Shown piece by piece: positions 41,470 to 50,395 of a stretch of 64,000 nucleotides of DNA. The stretch comes from Desulfovibrio oxyclinae DSM 11498 (GTDB taxonomy: Bacteria > Desulfobacterota > Desulfovibrionia > Desulfovibrionales > Desulfovibrionaceae). A model generated the notes under the pieces. The model saw nothing but the letters and a program-made list of their open reading frames with translations, was not told the DNA's origin and did no database searches. Within the stretch, counting starts at the first letter, position 1; each line of letters opens with the position of its first letter. The stretch spans positions 39,756 to 103,755 of the forward strand of contig NZ_AQXE01000008.1 in NCBI RefSeq assembly GCF_000375485.1, given 5' to 3'. A program made the position numbers and the translations under genes.

Positions 41470-44148
41470 ATGGCTGGTAGGAACGGAGCAACTGTCAAGA
41501 CAGACCCGAGAGGGACGTGGATTCGCGTGGCGATCCCCACCCTCATGTCGCTCCTGCTTTTCTTTGTAGCCATATTTTTCGTCGAACTGCCCAACTTCCG
41601 CGAAGGGCTTGTGGAGCAGAAAAAGAGCGGCATACGCAATGTCGTTCAGCTTGGCATCGATATCGTCCACCGGCAGTACAAGCTGGAAACAGCCGGAATC
41701 ATTTCCCGCGAAGAAGCGCAGAAGCGTGCGCTAGCGCTGCTTGCCACCATGCGCTATGGCCCGGAAGGCAAAGCCTACTACTGGGTCAACGATATGGATG
41801 GCGTCATGGTCATGCATCCCTACCGGCGCGACCTTGAAAACAAGAACGTCATTGATCTCGAAGACATAACCGGCAAGCAGCTGATCCGTGAGATAGTGGA
41901 CTCAGTGGCCGAGGAAGGTGGCAGCTTCGTGTCCTACTACTGGCAGTGGCAGGATGAGCCGGGCCGCATCGAACAAAAGCTCTCCTATGTGCAGGGGTTT
42001 AAGCCATGGGGCTGGGTAGTGGGGTCCGGCCTGTATCTTGATGACGTCGAGCAGGAGATGAGGCTTTATCTGCGCAAGCAGCTCTGGACCTTGCTGGGCA
42101 TCACTCTGATCATCCTGCTGTTGGGTGGCCTGTCGATATGGCAGGGCGTTCGCGCTGATCGGGATATGGCCCGGACCGCGGGAATGTTCCGTGCCATCTT
42201 CAACCAGACCTACCAGTTCATAGGTCTGCTGCGCGTGGACGGCAGGCTCCTGCGTGCCAACCAGAGCGCCCTCGGATTCCTCGGCATTATGCCCCGTGAA
42301 GTCGTCGGAAAGCCGTTCTGGGAAACCGCGTGGTGGAATCATTCTCCCGACCAGATGCAGCAGTGCCGGGAAGCCATCTCCCGCGCCGCACTGGGCGAAA
42401 TTGTTCGCGGTGAAGCCCGCCACAAGAATTTCCTCGGTGAATTGCGTGTCATCGACTACTCCCTGAAGCCTGTGCGGGATGAAGGGGGACACATCATCTA
42501 TCTGCTGGCGGAAGGCCGCGACGTAACCGACTGGAAAACCGCCGAACTGGCCCTGCGGGCCAGCGAGCGTTACAGCAGGATGCTGTTTGAGCAGGCTGCG
42601 GTTGGGCTCGGCGTGGTTGACGGGGACGGCCGTTTTACAGATGTGAACCAGACCTTTGCAGATATTCTACGCGGTCGGCCCGAGCATATTTCCGGTACCC
42701 TGATCTCCGACTGGCTTCCCGGCGGCACCCGCGAGCGGGATCAGCTCATGCAGGCGGACTCCATGGATCCGGTGGAGAAGTGGATGCTTCGGCAGGACGG
42801 CAATGTCGTGCCGGTCCGAATCGCCTCCATACGTTTCGAGGCAGCCGATCAGGAGCGATTCATGTTCTCGGTGGAGGATATTACGGATCTGAAGCAGGCG
42901 GAAGAGGAGCTTCGCCTGAGTGAAGAGAAGTACCGTGACCTCGTGCAGGATGCCCAGAGTGTCATCCTTCGCTGGCGCACCGACGGCACCATTCTTTTTG
43001 CCAACGAGTTCGCACAGAAGCTGTTCGGCTATTCCGATGAAGAGCTTGTGGGCCATGAAATGCAGAACACCATCATGCCCGAGGCCGACATGGAAGAAAG
43101 CATGGCCGAGCTGACAAAGACCATCGCCATGACGCCGGACAACTATCACTCAACCGAGATGTGGAACATAAGAAAGGATGGTCAGAAGCTGTGGATGGCC
43201 TGGACCAGCAAGCCGCTTTTCGACAGCAACGGCAACCTGACGGAGATACTTTCCGTCGGGCTCGACAGTACGGAGCGTCGCAAGGCTCAGGACGAACTGC
43301 GTGCGCTCAATGAGGAACTCGAACTGCGCGTGGAAGCTCGCACCAACGAACTGAAGGAATCTCTGGAATCCCTCAAGAAGGCGCAGGAACAACTCGTGGA
43401 GTCGGAAAAAATGGCCTCACTGGGTGGCCTGGTCGCCGGGGTGGCCCACGAAATCAACACGCCCATTGGCGTTGGGGTGACAACCATTTCCTACCTTCAG
43501 CAAAAGGCCGATGAAATGGACCGGGTCTACAAGGACGGCAAGCTCAAACGCTCGGACTTCGAAAAGTTCATCAAGCTTTCCATGGAATCATCATCCGCCG
43601 TACTGCTGAACCTGAGTCGTGCTTCCGAACTGATACAGAGCTTCAAGCAGGTTGCAGTGGATCAGACCTCAGAAGAGCGTCGCACATTCAAGATCAAGCA
43701 GTACATTGATGAAGTGCTGTTGAGCCTGCGTTCCAAGTACAAGCGTACAAAGCATGAAATATCCGTAAGCGGCCCAGAAGTGGAACTGGACAGCTATCCC
43801 GGGGCGGTGATGCAGGTGTTGACCAACCTTCTCATGAATTCCCTGAGCCACGGCTTCGATGGTGTCGAGGCCGGTCATATCACGATCAAGACGGAGTTGC
43901 AGGGCGAACGGGTGGTTATCGAATATGCCGACGACGGAAACGGTATGGACGAGGAGACGCGAGCCAGAATTTTTGAACCTTTCTACACCACGAAGCGTGG
44001 GCGCGGCGGAACCGGCCTCGGAATGCACATGGTCTACAACCTTGTGACCCAGCGGCTGCAAGGCACCATCAGCTGCCAGAGCAGCCCCGGCAACGGTGCC
44101 ACGTTCCGTGTGACCATCCCTCTTGGCCCCAAGGGTGGCAAGGTCTGA
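41470..44148 (+). CDS. Sensor histidine kinase with Cache and three PAS domains
   Basis: 892 aa. TM1 is IPTLMSLLLFFVAIFFVEL. The periplasmic part is a single Cache domain (YGPEGKAYYWVNDMDGVMVMHPY and WGWVVGSGLYLDDVE), then TM2 (TLLGITLIILLLGGLSIW). Three PAS domains follow: MFRAIFNQTYQFIGLLRVDG, RMLFEQAAVGLGVVDGDG and DLVQDAQSVILRWRTDG. After a coiled coil come the H-box VAGVAHEINTPIGVG, the N box LLMNSLSH, DDGNGM and GGTGLGMHM. The HEINTP type of H-box marks the HPK4 group. No response regulator is adjacent. The ATG at 41470 follows CGGAG; an upstream GTG would put the frame in the ferredoxin terminator area. Confidence 0.92.
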   Translation: MAGRNGATVKTDPRGTWIRVAIPTLMSLLLFFVAIFFVELPNFREGLVEQKKSGIRNVVQLGIDIVHRQYKLETAGIISREEAQKRALALLATMRYGPEGKAYYWVNDMDGVMVMHPYRRDLENKNVIDLEDITGKQLIREIVDSVAEEGGSFVSYYWQWQDEPGRIEQKLSYVQGFKPWGWVVGSGLYLDDVEQEMRLYLRKQLWTLLGITLIILLLGGLSIWQGVRADRDMARTAGMFRAIFNQTYQFIGLLRVDGRLLRANQSALGFLGIMPREVVGKPFWETAWWNHSPDQMQQCREAISRAALGEIVRGEARHKNFLGELRVIDYSLKPVRDEGGHIIYLLAEGRDVTDWKTAELALRASERYSRMLFEQAAVGLGVVDGDGRFTDVNQTFADILRGRPEHISGTLISDWLPGGTRERDQLMQADSMDPVEKWMLRQDGNVVPVRIASIRFEAADQERFMFSVEDITDLKQAEEELRLSEEKYRDLVQDAQSVILRWRTDGTILFANEFAQKLFGYSDEELVGHEMQNTIMPEADMEESMAELTKTIAMTPDNYHSTEMWNIRKDGQKLWMAWTSKPLFDSNGNLTEILSVGLDSTERRKAQDELRALNEELELRVEARTNELKESLESLKKAQEQLVESEKMASLGGLVAGVAHEINTPIGVGVTTISYLQQKADEMDRVYKDGKLKRSDFEKFIKLSMESSSAVLLNLSRASELIQSFKQVAVDQTSEERRTFKIKQYIDEVLLSLRSKYKRTKHEISVSGPEVELDSYPGAVMQVLTNLLMNSLSHGFDGVEAGHITIKTELQGERVVIEYADDGNGMDEETRARIFEPFYTTKRGRGGTGLGMHMVYNLVTQRLQGTISCQSSPGNGATFRVTIPLGPKGGKV

Positions 44149-44169
44149 GCCTGTCCGGCACAGCCCTGT

Positions 44170-44343
44170 ATGACCAAAAAAGGGCACCTGCGCACCATTG
44201 ACTCGGGGGGCGGAGTGCGTTCGTTTTCTGTCGAAAACATGAGTTTGAACGAGCTTGGCGTGGGACGCGAAACCGGCAAATTATTGCACACAAGCATGGG
44301 CGAGGGTTGGATGGTCAGGATTCATAAGGATATGATCGGTTGA
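44170..44343 (+). CDS. Possible small protein, 57 aa
   Basis: ATG at 44170 to TGA at 44341-44343. It begins MTKKGHLRTIDSGGGVRSFS and continues with NELGVGRETGKLLHTSMGEGW. It is 22 bp after the sensor kinase stop on the same strand, has balanced composition and GC-rich third positions in the first half, and no strong RBS. I know no family. It may be a chance open frame. Confidence 0.3.
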   Translation: MTKKGHLRTIDSGGGVRSFSVENMSLNELGVGRETGKLLHTSMGEGWMVRIHKDMIG

Positions 44344-44428
44344 GCTTTTCGTGTGCTAATCGCTTGAGAGTTGGTTTATTTGCTTCTAGTTGTGTCTATG
44401 AAGGAGAAATCTTGAAATCTGACTGCAT

Positions 44429-44457
44429 TTGACATGGGGTGGGTGATTGTGTATTAC
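44429..44457 (+). promoter_or_regulatory. Strong sigma70-type promoter upstream of a structured RNA
   Basis: TTGACA (44429-44434), a 17-bp spacer and TATTAC (44452-44457), with TACAAT overlapping at 44455. It lies in an AT-rich stretch, and the expected start is about 44464. Confidence 0.7.
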
Positions 44458-44463
44458 AATATA

Positions 44464-44630
44464 GCTCCCGGCGGGGTCTGCACGATAAATCGTGTGGAAA
44501 TGGTGCTTCTGCACCGCTCTCGCAATTTCGCCGGAGATGCAATTGAAAAAATGCGGGCCGTTACAACGGTGCAACATAGGTGATTGTCGTATTGCAGTGC
44601 AAAACGATGTGTTTTGCATTGTTGTTTTTT
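44464..44630 (+). ncRNA. Candidate structured RNA (three-way junction) upstream of the betaine transporter
   Basis: From the promoter start, CTCCCGGCG (44465-44473) can pair with CGCCGGAG (44529-44536), enclosing two hairpins: CACGAT-AA-ATCGTG (44481-44494) and GGTGC-TTCT-GCACC (44502-44515). A CCGT/ACGG hairpin follows near 44549-44560, then an intrinsic terminator. This is either a small RNA of about 167 nt or a leader with attenuation. I compared it mentally with the c-di-GMP, glycine, SAM and purine classes and it matches none. Confidence 0.5.
44598..44630 (+). terminator. Intrinsic terminator ending the candidate RNA
   Basis: TGCAAAAC (44598-44605), loop GATGT, GTTTTGCA (44611-44618), then TTGTTGTTTTTT. 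The remaining 44631-44863 stretch before the transporter gene has no gene; a weaker promoter-like TTGTCA/TAGTTA pair lies about 44803-44830. Confidence 0.75.
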
Positions 44631-44863
44631 GTATGTCGTCCGTATTGCTACTTATCATTATTTATGAACTCTTTGAGCGATCCAGACTCTCCCGGCAGGG
44701 TGGACGACGTCCCTCCCGCCCGCATCCCCCACACTCATCGCGACCTTCGTGGTCGGTCCCGTCGGCTTTTGCCGGGGATGGTTCATGACTGCCAAACCAA
44801 GTATTGTCAGGCGCGGTTCCTTTCGTAGTTAGGGCCGCTTTCATTAATATATCAGGAGCACTT

Positions 44864-46066
44864 ATGGCCAAAATCGAAGTTGAACATTTATACAAGATCT
44901 TCGGCCCCAATCCGTCGAAGGTCATTCCCATGCTTGAAAAGGGGATGTCCAAAGACGAGATCATGGAGAAGACAAAACACGGCGTCGGCATCAATGACGC
45001 ATCCTTCACCGTGGAAGAGGGCGAGATCGTTGTCGTCATGGGTCTTTCCGGTTCCGGTAAATCCACACTGGTCCGCTGCATTAACCGCCTCATCGAGCCC
45101 ACTTCGGGCACCGTGCGCATCGATGGACAGGACGTAACGAGCCTGGACAGCGAGGAACTGCGCAAGATGCGGCTGACCAAACTGGGCATGGTCTTTCAGA
45201 ATTTTGCGCTCTACCCGCACCGTACCGTGCTGCAGAATGCCGAGTACGGGCTGGAAATTCAGGGCGTTGACGCATCCGTCAGACGCGAAAAGGCCGCAAA
45301 CGCACTGAGCGTCGTCGGTCTTGGCGGCTGGGAAGATTCCCTGCCTTCTCAGCTCTCCGGCGGAATGCAGCAGCGTGTGGGCCTTGCCCGCGCCCTTGCT
45401 CTGGATCCGGACATCCTGCTCATGGACGAAGCGTTTTCCGCGCTCGACCCGCTCATCCGCAGCGATATGCAGGATGAGCTGATCAACCTGCAGGATGACA
45501 TGCAAAAGACCATCCTCTTCATCTCCCACGACCTCGACGAAGCCCTGAAGCTGGGCGATCGCATCGTGCTGATGAAAGACGGCCGCATCGTACAGACCGG
45601 CACTCCCGAAGACATTCTCACCAGCCCCGCCGACGATTACGTCGAACGCTTCGTGGAGAATGCCGACATCACGCAGGTCCTGACTGCGGAATCCGTTATG
45701 AAGCGCTGCGAAGCTGTGGCCTACCTCAAGTCCGACGGGCCGCGCTCCGCTCTGCGCAAGATGCGCAAGCACGCCATCTCCAGCCTGTTCGTTATTGACA
45801 GCGAACACCGCGTGGCGGGCGTTCTCTCCGTCGAGGACTGCCGCACCCTGGTCGAGAAAGGCAGCCGCGATCTCTCCAGCGCCATGACCAAGGACCCGAA
45901 AACGGTCACGCTGGACACTCCGGCGAGCGAACTCATCCAGATCATTTACGACCTTCCGTATCCGCTGGCGGTCGTCAACGAAAACGGCAGGCTCAAGGGC
46001 GTGATCGTGCGCGGAACCCTGCTGGGTGCACTTGCGGAAAGGGGGAACTCTGATGACAATTCCTAG
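44864..46066 (+). CDS. proV: Glycine betaine/proline ABC transporter ATP-binding protein
   Basis: 400 aa. The extended N-terminus of the ProV/OpuAA group ([30 protein letters not shown]) precedes Walker [16 protein letters not shown], signature [15 protein letters not shown] and Walker [18 protein letters not shown]. Two C-terminal CBS modules (about 280-400) sense ionic strength in relatives. It energises osmoprotectant import. The ATG at 44864 follows CAGGAG; its stop overlaps the permease start by 14 bp. First gene of the ABC operon. Confidence 0.95.
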   Translation: MAKIEVEHLYKIFGPNPSKVIPMLEKGMSKDEIMEKTKHGVGINDASFTVEEGEIVVVMGLSGSGKSTLVRCINRLIEPTSGTVRIDGQDVTSLDSEELRKMRLTKLGMVFQNFALYPHRTVLQNAEYGLEIQGVDASVRREKAANALSVVGLGGWEDSLPSQLSGGMQQRVGLARALALDPDILLMDEAFSALDPLIRSDMQDELINLQDDMQKTILFISHDLDEALKLGDRIVLMKDGRIVQTGTPEDILTSPADDYVERFVENADITQVLTAESVMKRCEAVAYLKSDGPRSALRKMRKHAISSLFVIDSEHRVAGVLSVEDCRTLVEKGSRDLSSAMTKDPKTVTLDTPASELIQIIYDLPYPLAVVNENGRLKGVIVRGTLLGALAERGNSDDNS

Positions 46067-46889
46067 ACTGCCTTTAGGCGACTGGATTGAAGCCACTATC
46101 GACTTTCTGGTCGAGAACCTCTCGTTCCTGACCAAGGCTTTCTCCGAAATCACGGAAAACGGTCTGGACTGGATTGAAGCCGGTCTCAAGGCCATTCCCG
46201 AATGGCTGTTCATTCCGCTGTTCGCGCTCATGGCCTGGCGCCTGACCAAGAACCGCGGTGTGGGCTTCTTCTGCCTCTTCGGTTTCCTGCTCATCTGGAG
46301 CATGGACCTCTGGAATGCCACGATCAGTACGCTGGCGCTGGTGCTTGTTTCCACCTTGGTATCCATCGCCATCGGGGTGCCAGTGGGTATTTTCGCGGCC
46401 ATGAGCCGCCCGGTCTACAGACTCGTAATGCCCATTCTCGACGTCATGCAGACCATGCCCGCGTTCGTCTACCTCATCCCGGCGATTCCGTTCTTCGGTC
46501 TCGGCAAGGTGGCGGCAATCTTCTCCACCGTCGTATTCGCCATGCCGCCGTCCATCCGCCTGACCTGTCTGGGCATCAAGCAGGTGCCCGGCGAACTGGT
46601 GGAATGCGCCGAAGCCTTCGGTTCCACGCGCTGGCAGCGTCTTTTCAAACTTGAGCTTCCCATGGCTACCCCGACCATCATGGCGGGTGTGAACCAGACC
46701 GTCATGCTGGCCCTGTCAATGGTCGTCATCGCGGCCATGATTGGTGCGCGCGGTCTTGGTGGCGAAGTATGGAAAGCAATTCAGCGCATGCAGATGGGCG
46801 ACGGCTTCGAAGCCGGTATCGGCATCGTTATCGTAGCCATCGCGCTTGACCGTATCCTTCAGAAACTCGGTTCGCGCTCTAAGGCGTAA
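46053..46889 (+). CDS. proW: Glycine betaine/proline ABC transporter permease
   Basis: 278 aa with several TM helices. The N-terminal segment ends in an amphipathic IEAGLKAIPEW region. The EAA loop with its conserved Gly is VECAEAFGSTRWQRLFKLELPMATPTIMAGV, which contacts the ATPase. VNQTVMLALSMVVIAAMIGARGLGGEV is the ProW/OpuAB signature. It begins inside the end of proV (14-bp overlap, GGGGGA as RBS), giving coupled synthesis. It forms the channel that receives substrate from the binding proteins downstream. Confidence 0.95.
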   Translation: MTIPRLPLGDWIEATIDFLVENLSFLTKAFSEITENGLDWIEAGLKAIPEWLFIPLFALMAWRLTKNRGVGFFCLFGFLLIWSMDLWNATISTLALVLVSTLVSIAIGVPVGIFAAMSRPVYRLVMPILDVMQTMPAFVYLIPAIPFFGLGKVAAIFSTVVFAMPPSIRLTCLGIKQVPGELVECAEAFGSTRWQRLFKLELPMATPTIMAGVNQTVMLALSMVVIAAMIGARGLGGEVWKAIQRMQMGDGFEAGIGIVIVAIALDRILQKLGSRSKA

Positions 46890-46923
46890 ACCTTTTAACA
46901 ATTATCCAAACGGAGCTTAACCA

Positions 46924-47772
46924 ATGAAAAAAGTCATCGTTTCCGTCATGGCCATGGTCCTGTGCCTGGCTATGGCACTCCCGGCATTCGCCTCCAAGGG
47001 CGAGGTCGAACTGGCCTACGTCGAGTGGTCTTCCGAAGTCGCCTCCACCAACGTCGTGAAGGCCGTGCTTCAGGAGCGCATGGGTTACGAATGCGAAATC
47101 ATCCCGGTTTCCGTCGGCCCGATGTACGCAGCCGTCGCTGCCGGCGACGTGGACGGCATGGTCTCCTCCTGGCAGCCCATCCAGTCCGACAATCTGAAGC
47201 GCACCGAAAAGGATCTGGTCAACCTCGGTCCGAACATGGTCGGCGTGCAGTCCGGCTTTGTCGTTCCGTCCTACGTGACCATCGACTCCATTGAAGAACT
47301 CAACGCCAACGCCGACAAGTTCGACGGCGAAATCATCGGCATCGACCCCGGTGCAGGCGTCATGCAGCAGGCTGACAACGCCATTGAGCAGTACGGTCTG
47401 GATGAGATGGAACTCATCGACTCCACCGGCGCCATGATGACTGCCGCCCTCAAGGACGGCATCCGCCGCAACGACTGGGTCGTGGTCACCGGCTGGACCC
47501 CGCACTGGAAGTGGGGCACTTGGGACCTCAAGTACCTCAAGGACCCCAAGAACGTGTTCGGTGATCCCGAAGACGGCACCATCCTGACCCTCGTCCGCAA
47601 GGGCCTGGACAGCGACATGCCCGAAGTGCACGCGTTCCTGGACAACTTCCAGTGGACTCCGGACGAAATGGCTGAAGTCATGGTCTGGATCCGTGAAGGC
47701 ATGGAACCGTACGATGCTGCCAAGAAGTACATCGAAAAGCACAAGGAACAGGTTGACGGCTGGCTGAAGTAA
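46924..47772 (+). CDS. Glycine betaine-type substrate-binding protein, first copy
   Basis: 282 aa. The signal peptide is MKKVIVSVMAMVLCLAMALPAFA, then the OpuAC fold: LAYVEWSSEVASTNVVKAVL, VDGMVSSWQP, GIDPGAGVMQQADNAI and VVTGWTPHWKWGTWDLKYL. The Trp residues of these segments form the aromatic box for a quaternary amine in relatives. It delivers betaine-like compounds to ProVW. The gene is 34 bp after proW. A terminator directly follows, separating it from the second binding protein. Confidence 0.94.
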   Translation: MKKVIVSVMAMVLCLAMALPAFASKGEVELAYVEWSSEVASTNVVKAVLQERMGYECEIIPVSVGPMYAAVAAGDVDGMVSSWQPIQSDNLKRTEKDLVNLGPNMVGVQSGFVVPSYVTIDSIEELNANADKFDGEIIGIDPGAGVMQQADNAIEQYGLDEMELIDSTGAMMTAALKDGIRRNDWVVVTGWTPHWKWGTWDLKYLKDPKNVFGDPEDGTILTLVRKGLDSDMPEVHAFLDNFQWTPDEMAEVMVWIREGMEPYDAAKKYIEKHKEQVDGWLK

Positions 47773-47793
47773 GCCGTCATCTGTGAGAATAAT

Positions 47794-47824
47794 GATGCCG
47801 CCTCTCAAGGGGGCGGCATCTTTT
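47794..47824 (+). terminator. Intercistronic terminator between the two binding-protein genes
   Basis: GATGCCGCC (47794-47802) pairs with GGCGGCATC (47812-47820), followed by TTTTC. It should reduce expression of the second binding protein from the operon promoter. Confidence 0.8.
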
Positions 47825-47902
47825 CAGGTCCCGGCAGTGAGCCCAAAAGGAGGGCGCACACCCTTTCCGCCGGGGATGTTCAATTTCAATCAGGAGGTTC
47901 TT

Positions 47903-48763
47903 TTGCGGACCAGATTTGCTCTTCTCATCATGGCCTTGTCCATAGTTCTCTTCAGCTTCCCGGCACTTGCCAACGCAGACAAGGGGCCGGTGAAAATCGC
48001 GTATGTCGAATGGGACTGCGCAGCCGCATCCACTAACGTGGTCAAGGCGGCACTGGAAGAGGAGATGGGGTATGACGTGGAACTGTACCCGGTTGCCGCC
48101 GCAGCTATGTGGCAGGCAGTCGGAACCGGCGACGTTGACGCCATGGTCACCGCATGGCTGCCGGTCACGCATGCCGATTACTTCAATAAGGTAAAAGACA
48201 GCGTGGAAAAACTCGGTCCGATCGCCGGCGGCGCACGCCTCGGCTGGGCGGTTCCGTCCTATGTGACCGAAGTTGATTCCATCGACCAGCTCAACGAAAA
48301 CGCCGACATGTTCGGCGGAAAGATCTACGGCATCGACCCCGGTGCGGGCCTGATGCGCCTTTCCGACAAGGCCATGAAGGAATACGACCTGGACAAGATG
48401 GAGCTGATGGAAGGCTCCGGCGCGACCATGGTCGGTATGCTCGCCAACGCCTACAAGAAGAAGGAACCCATCGTCATCACCACCTGGTCTCCGCACTGGA
48501 TGTTTGGCAAGTGGGACCTCAAGTACCTCAAGGATCCCAAGGGCGTCATGGGCGGCGAAGAGCAGATCTACACGATCGTTCGCAATGACCTGAAGGACGA
48601 CATGCCGGAAGTGTATGAGTTCTTCAAGAACTTCAAGTGGAAGTCCTCCAGCCAGCTCCAGATGGTTATGGCCTGGAACCAGGAGGAAGGGGCCGACCGT
48701 TATGAAAACGCTCTGCGTTTCATCAAGGAAAACCCCGAACAGGTCCAGAGCTGGGTCAAGTAA
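47903..48763 (+). CDS. Glycine betaine-type substrate-binding protein, second copy
   Basis: 286 aa paralogue of the preceding protein. LRTRFALLIMALSIVLFSFPALA is its signal peptide. IAYVEWDCAAASTNVVKAAL, VDAMVTAWLP, GIDPGAGLMRLSDKAM and VITTWSPHWMFGKWDLKYL parallel the first copy, with changes around the ligand box (WSSEV to WDCAA). The start is the TTG at 47903, placed 5 bases after a perfect AGGAGG; the ATG candidates upstream lack any RBS. Different specificity from copy one is likely. It ends in a strong terminator. Confidence 0.92.
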   Translation: MRTRFALLIMALSIVLFSFPALANADKGPVKIAYVEWDCAAASTNVVKAALEEEMGYDVELYPVAAAAMWQAVGTGDVDAMVTAWLPVTHADYFNKVKDSVEKLGPIAGGARLGWAVPSYVTEVDSIDQLNENADMFGGKIYGIDPGAGLMRLSDKAMKEYDLDKMELMEGSGATMVGMLANAYKKKEPIVITTWSPHWMFGKWDLKYLKDPKGVMGGEEQIYTIVRNDLKDDMPEVYEFFKNFKWKSSSQLQMVMAWNQEEGADRYENALRFIKENPEQVQSWVK

Positions 48764-48789
48764 GACCGGCCGATCTGTCTTCTCGCAAT

Positions 48790-48824
48790 AAAAAAAGCCC
48801 CGCCGAAACGGCGGGGCTTTTTTT
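48790..48824. terminator. Bidirectional terminator between the ABC operon and cysQC
   Basis: AAAAAAAGCCCCGCCG, loop AAA, CGGCGGGGCTTTTTTT. The symmetrical 16-bp stem serves both converging units. Confidence 0.92.
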
Positions 48825-48837
48825 ATTTGTTTGAAAA

Positions 48838-49437
48838 CTACTTTCCGTTGGCAGTGCACTCTCGCACGTAGTCCAAAACCTGCTGGACCGAATCGTCGAT
48901 GCTGGTGCGGTCACTGTGGATGACAATGTCCGCGTTCTTCGGCTCTTCATAGGGAGCCGAGATGCCGGTGTAGTTCTTGATTTTCCCTTCGCGGGCCAGT
49001 TTGTAGTAGCCCTTCACGTCCCGTTCTTCGCAGACCTCAACGGGGCAGGAAATATATACCTCGTGGAAGTCCCCCTCACCGACGATATCGCGGACGCGGT
49101 CACGGTCGGATTTGAGGGGCGTAATAAACGCGCACATGCAGATGATGCCGTTTTCCACGAACAGCTTAGAGACCTCGGCGATGCGACGGATGTTCTCCGC
49201 GCGGGCTTCGCGGGAAAAGCTGAGATCGCCGCACAGCCCGTGACGAACATTGTCGCCGTCAAACACATAGGCTTTGCGACCTTCATCGAATAGAGCCTTC
49301 TCGACTTTATGGGCGATGGTGGACTTGCCGGAACCGGAAAGGCCGGTAAACCAGAACACCGCACCGCGATGCCCGTTCTGCTGTTCCCGGTCCGGCCGGC
49401 AGACCTCGCCTCTATGGGGAGTGATATGTTTTTTCAC
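48838..49437 (-). CDS. cysC: Adenylylsulfate (APS) kinase
   Basis: 199 aa. P-loop [43 protein letters not shown] and ICAFIsP-like CMCAFITPLKSDRDRVR are CysC motifs. KGYYKLAREGKIKNYTGISAPYEEP is the substrate-lid region. It phosphorylates APS to PAPS. Dissimilatory sulfate reduction uses APS directly, so this enzyme should serve sulfonation or assimilation. The GTG start overlaps the cysQ stop (GTGA), a two-gene operon that both makes PAPS and removes PAP. Confidence 0.95.
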   Translation of the reverse strand: MKKHITPHRGEVCRPDREQQNGHRGAVFWFTGLSGSGKSTIAHKVEKALFDEGRKAYVFDGDNVRHGLCGDLSFSREARAENIRRIAEVSKLFVENGIICMCAFITPLKSDRDRVRDIVGEGDFHEVYISCPVEVCEERDVKGYYKLAREGKIKNYTGISAPYEEPKNADIVIHSDRTSIDDSVQQVLDYVRECTANGK

Positions 49438-50264
49438 GCTAATTCAACCTTTTCGCGGGCAGAAGCCGTGAGGATATCCTTGATCTCGGAAGGGCAGTTG
49501 CCCAAAACCATGAACAGCGGGTTGAGGATGTCTTCCTTGTTGTAGGCGAGTGGCTCGCCGTCAAGGCGCACGACGCTTCCGCCGGCCTGTTCAACAACGC
49601 AGTGTGCGGCAGCCGTGTCCCATTCACTCGTGGGACCAAGACGCGGATATACGTCGGCTCCGGAATCCGCGATGGCGCAGAGCTTGATGGAGCTGCCCAT
49701 GGCCAGCAGTTCATGCTCAGGCAGTTCGTCAAGAAAGGCCTGCATGGAGGTCGAAGGATGGGAGCGACTGCCGACAATGCGCAGCCCTGAAAGCGACTCG
49801 AATCTCCCGGCCTCGATCGGTTCGGCCTCACCGCCTTTTTGCGAGCGCCATGCCCCCAGTTCGTCAGCGGCGAACCACAGGGTGTCCGGCACCGGAGCGA
49901 AGACCACGCCTGCAACAGGGCGGCCGTCTTCGATCAGCGCGATGTTTACGGTGAACTCGCCATTTCGTTTGACGAACTCCTTTGTGCCATCAAGCGGATC
50001 GATGAGGAAAAACCGTTCCCAGTCACGGCGCTGTTCATAGTCGATGCCCTTGGACTCCTCGGAAAGAACCGGGATGTCGGGAAAATGCTCCGCCAAAGCG
50101 TTGATGATGCACTGATGGGATGCCAGGTCGGCTTCGGTGAGCGGCGACTGGTCCTGTTTGGTCATCACCTCGAAATCACGGGCGTATATCTCCATGATGG
50201 CTGCCCCGGCGTCCCGTGCGATGCGGTTCAGGGCATAGAGGCTGTCTTTGTCCATACGGTCCAT
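49434..50264 (-). CDS. cysQ: 3'(2'),5'-bisphosphate nucleotidase
   Basis: 276 aa, inositol-monophosphatase fold. The metal sites are SPLTEADLASHQCI, VLSEES, FLIDPLDGTKEFVKRNGEFTVNIAL and LGPTSEWDTAAAHCVVEQAGG. CysQ hydrolyses PAP, the toxic by-product of PAPS-dependent sulfotransfer. AAAGGAG lies 6 bases before the ATG at 50264; the longer frame to 50336 lacks an RBS. It is translated just ahead of cysC. Confidence 0.95.
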   Translation of the reverse strand: MDRMDKDSLYALNRIARDAGAAIMEIYARDFEVMTKQDQSPLTEADLASHQCIINALAEHFPDIPVLSEESKGIDYEQRRDWERFFLIDPLDGTKEFVKRNGEFTVNIALIEDGRPVAGVVFAPVPDTLWFAADELGAWRSQKGGEAEPIEAGRFESLSGLRIVGSRSHPSTSMQAFLDELPEHELLAMGSSIKLCAIADSGADVYPRLGPTSEWDTAAAHCVVEQAGGSVVRLDGEPLAYNKEDILNPLFMVLGNCPSEIKDILTASAREKVELA

Positions 50265-50340
50265 GCGGACTCCTTTCGGTGAGCTTTCTTGCCGGGCTTT
50301 TAGCGTTTTCACGGCATTCAGGCAAGAACGACGCAATATG

Positions 50341-50368
50341 AAACGGGGCGGTCCTGAGACCGCCCCGT
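50341..50368 (-). terminator. Terminator downstream of nfnB
   Basis: ACGGGGCGGTC (50343-50353), loop CTGA, GACCGCCCCGT (50358-50368). On the minus strand it is followed by TTTCATATT. It ends the nfnAB operon. Confidence 0.75.
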
Positions 50369-50395
50369 GAGTGGAATGGGTTGTTATCCGCGCAT

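Noticed and set aside
44492..44788. A 98-codon open frame with a hydrophobic stretch
   Set aside because: It begins inside the three-way-junction RNA, crosses the terminator, has no RBS and ends in Pro/Arg/Ser-rich nonsense-like sequence.
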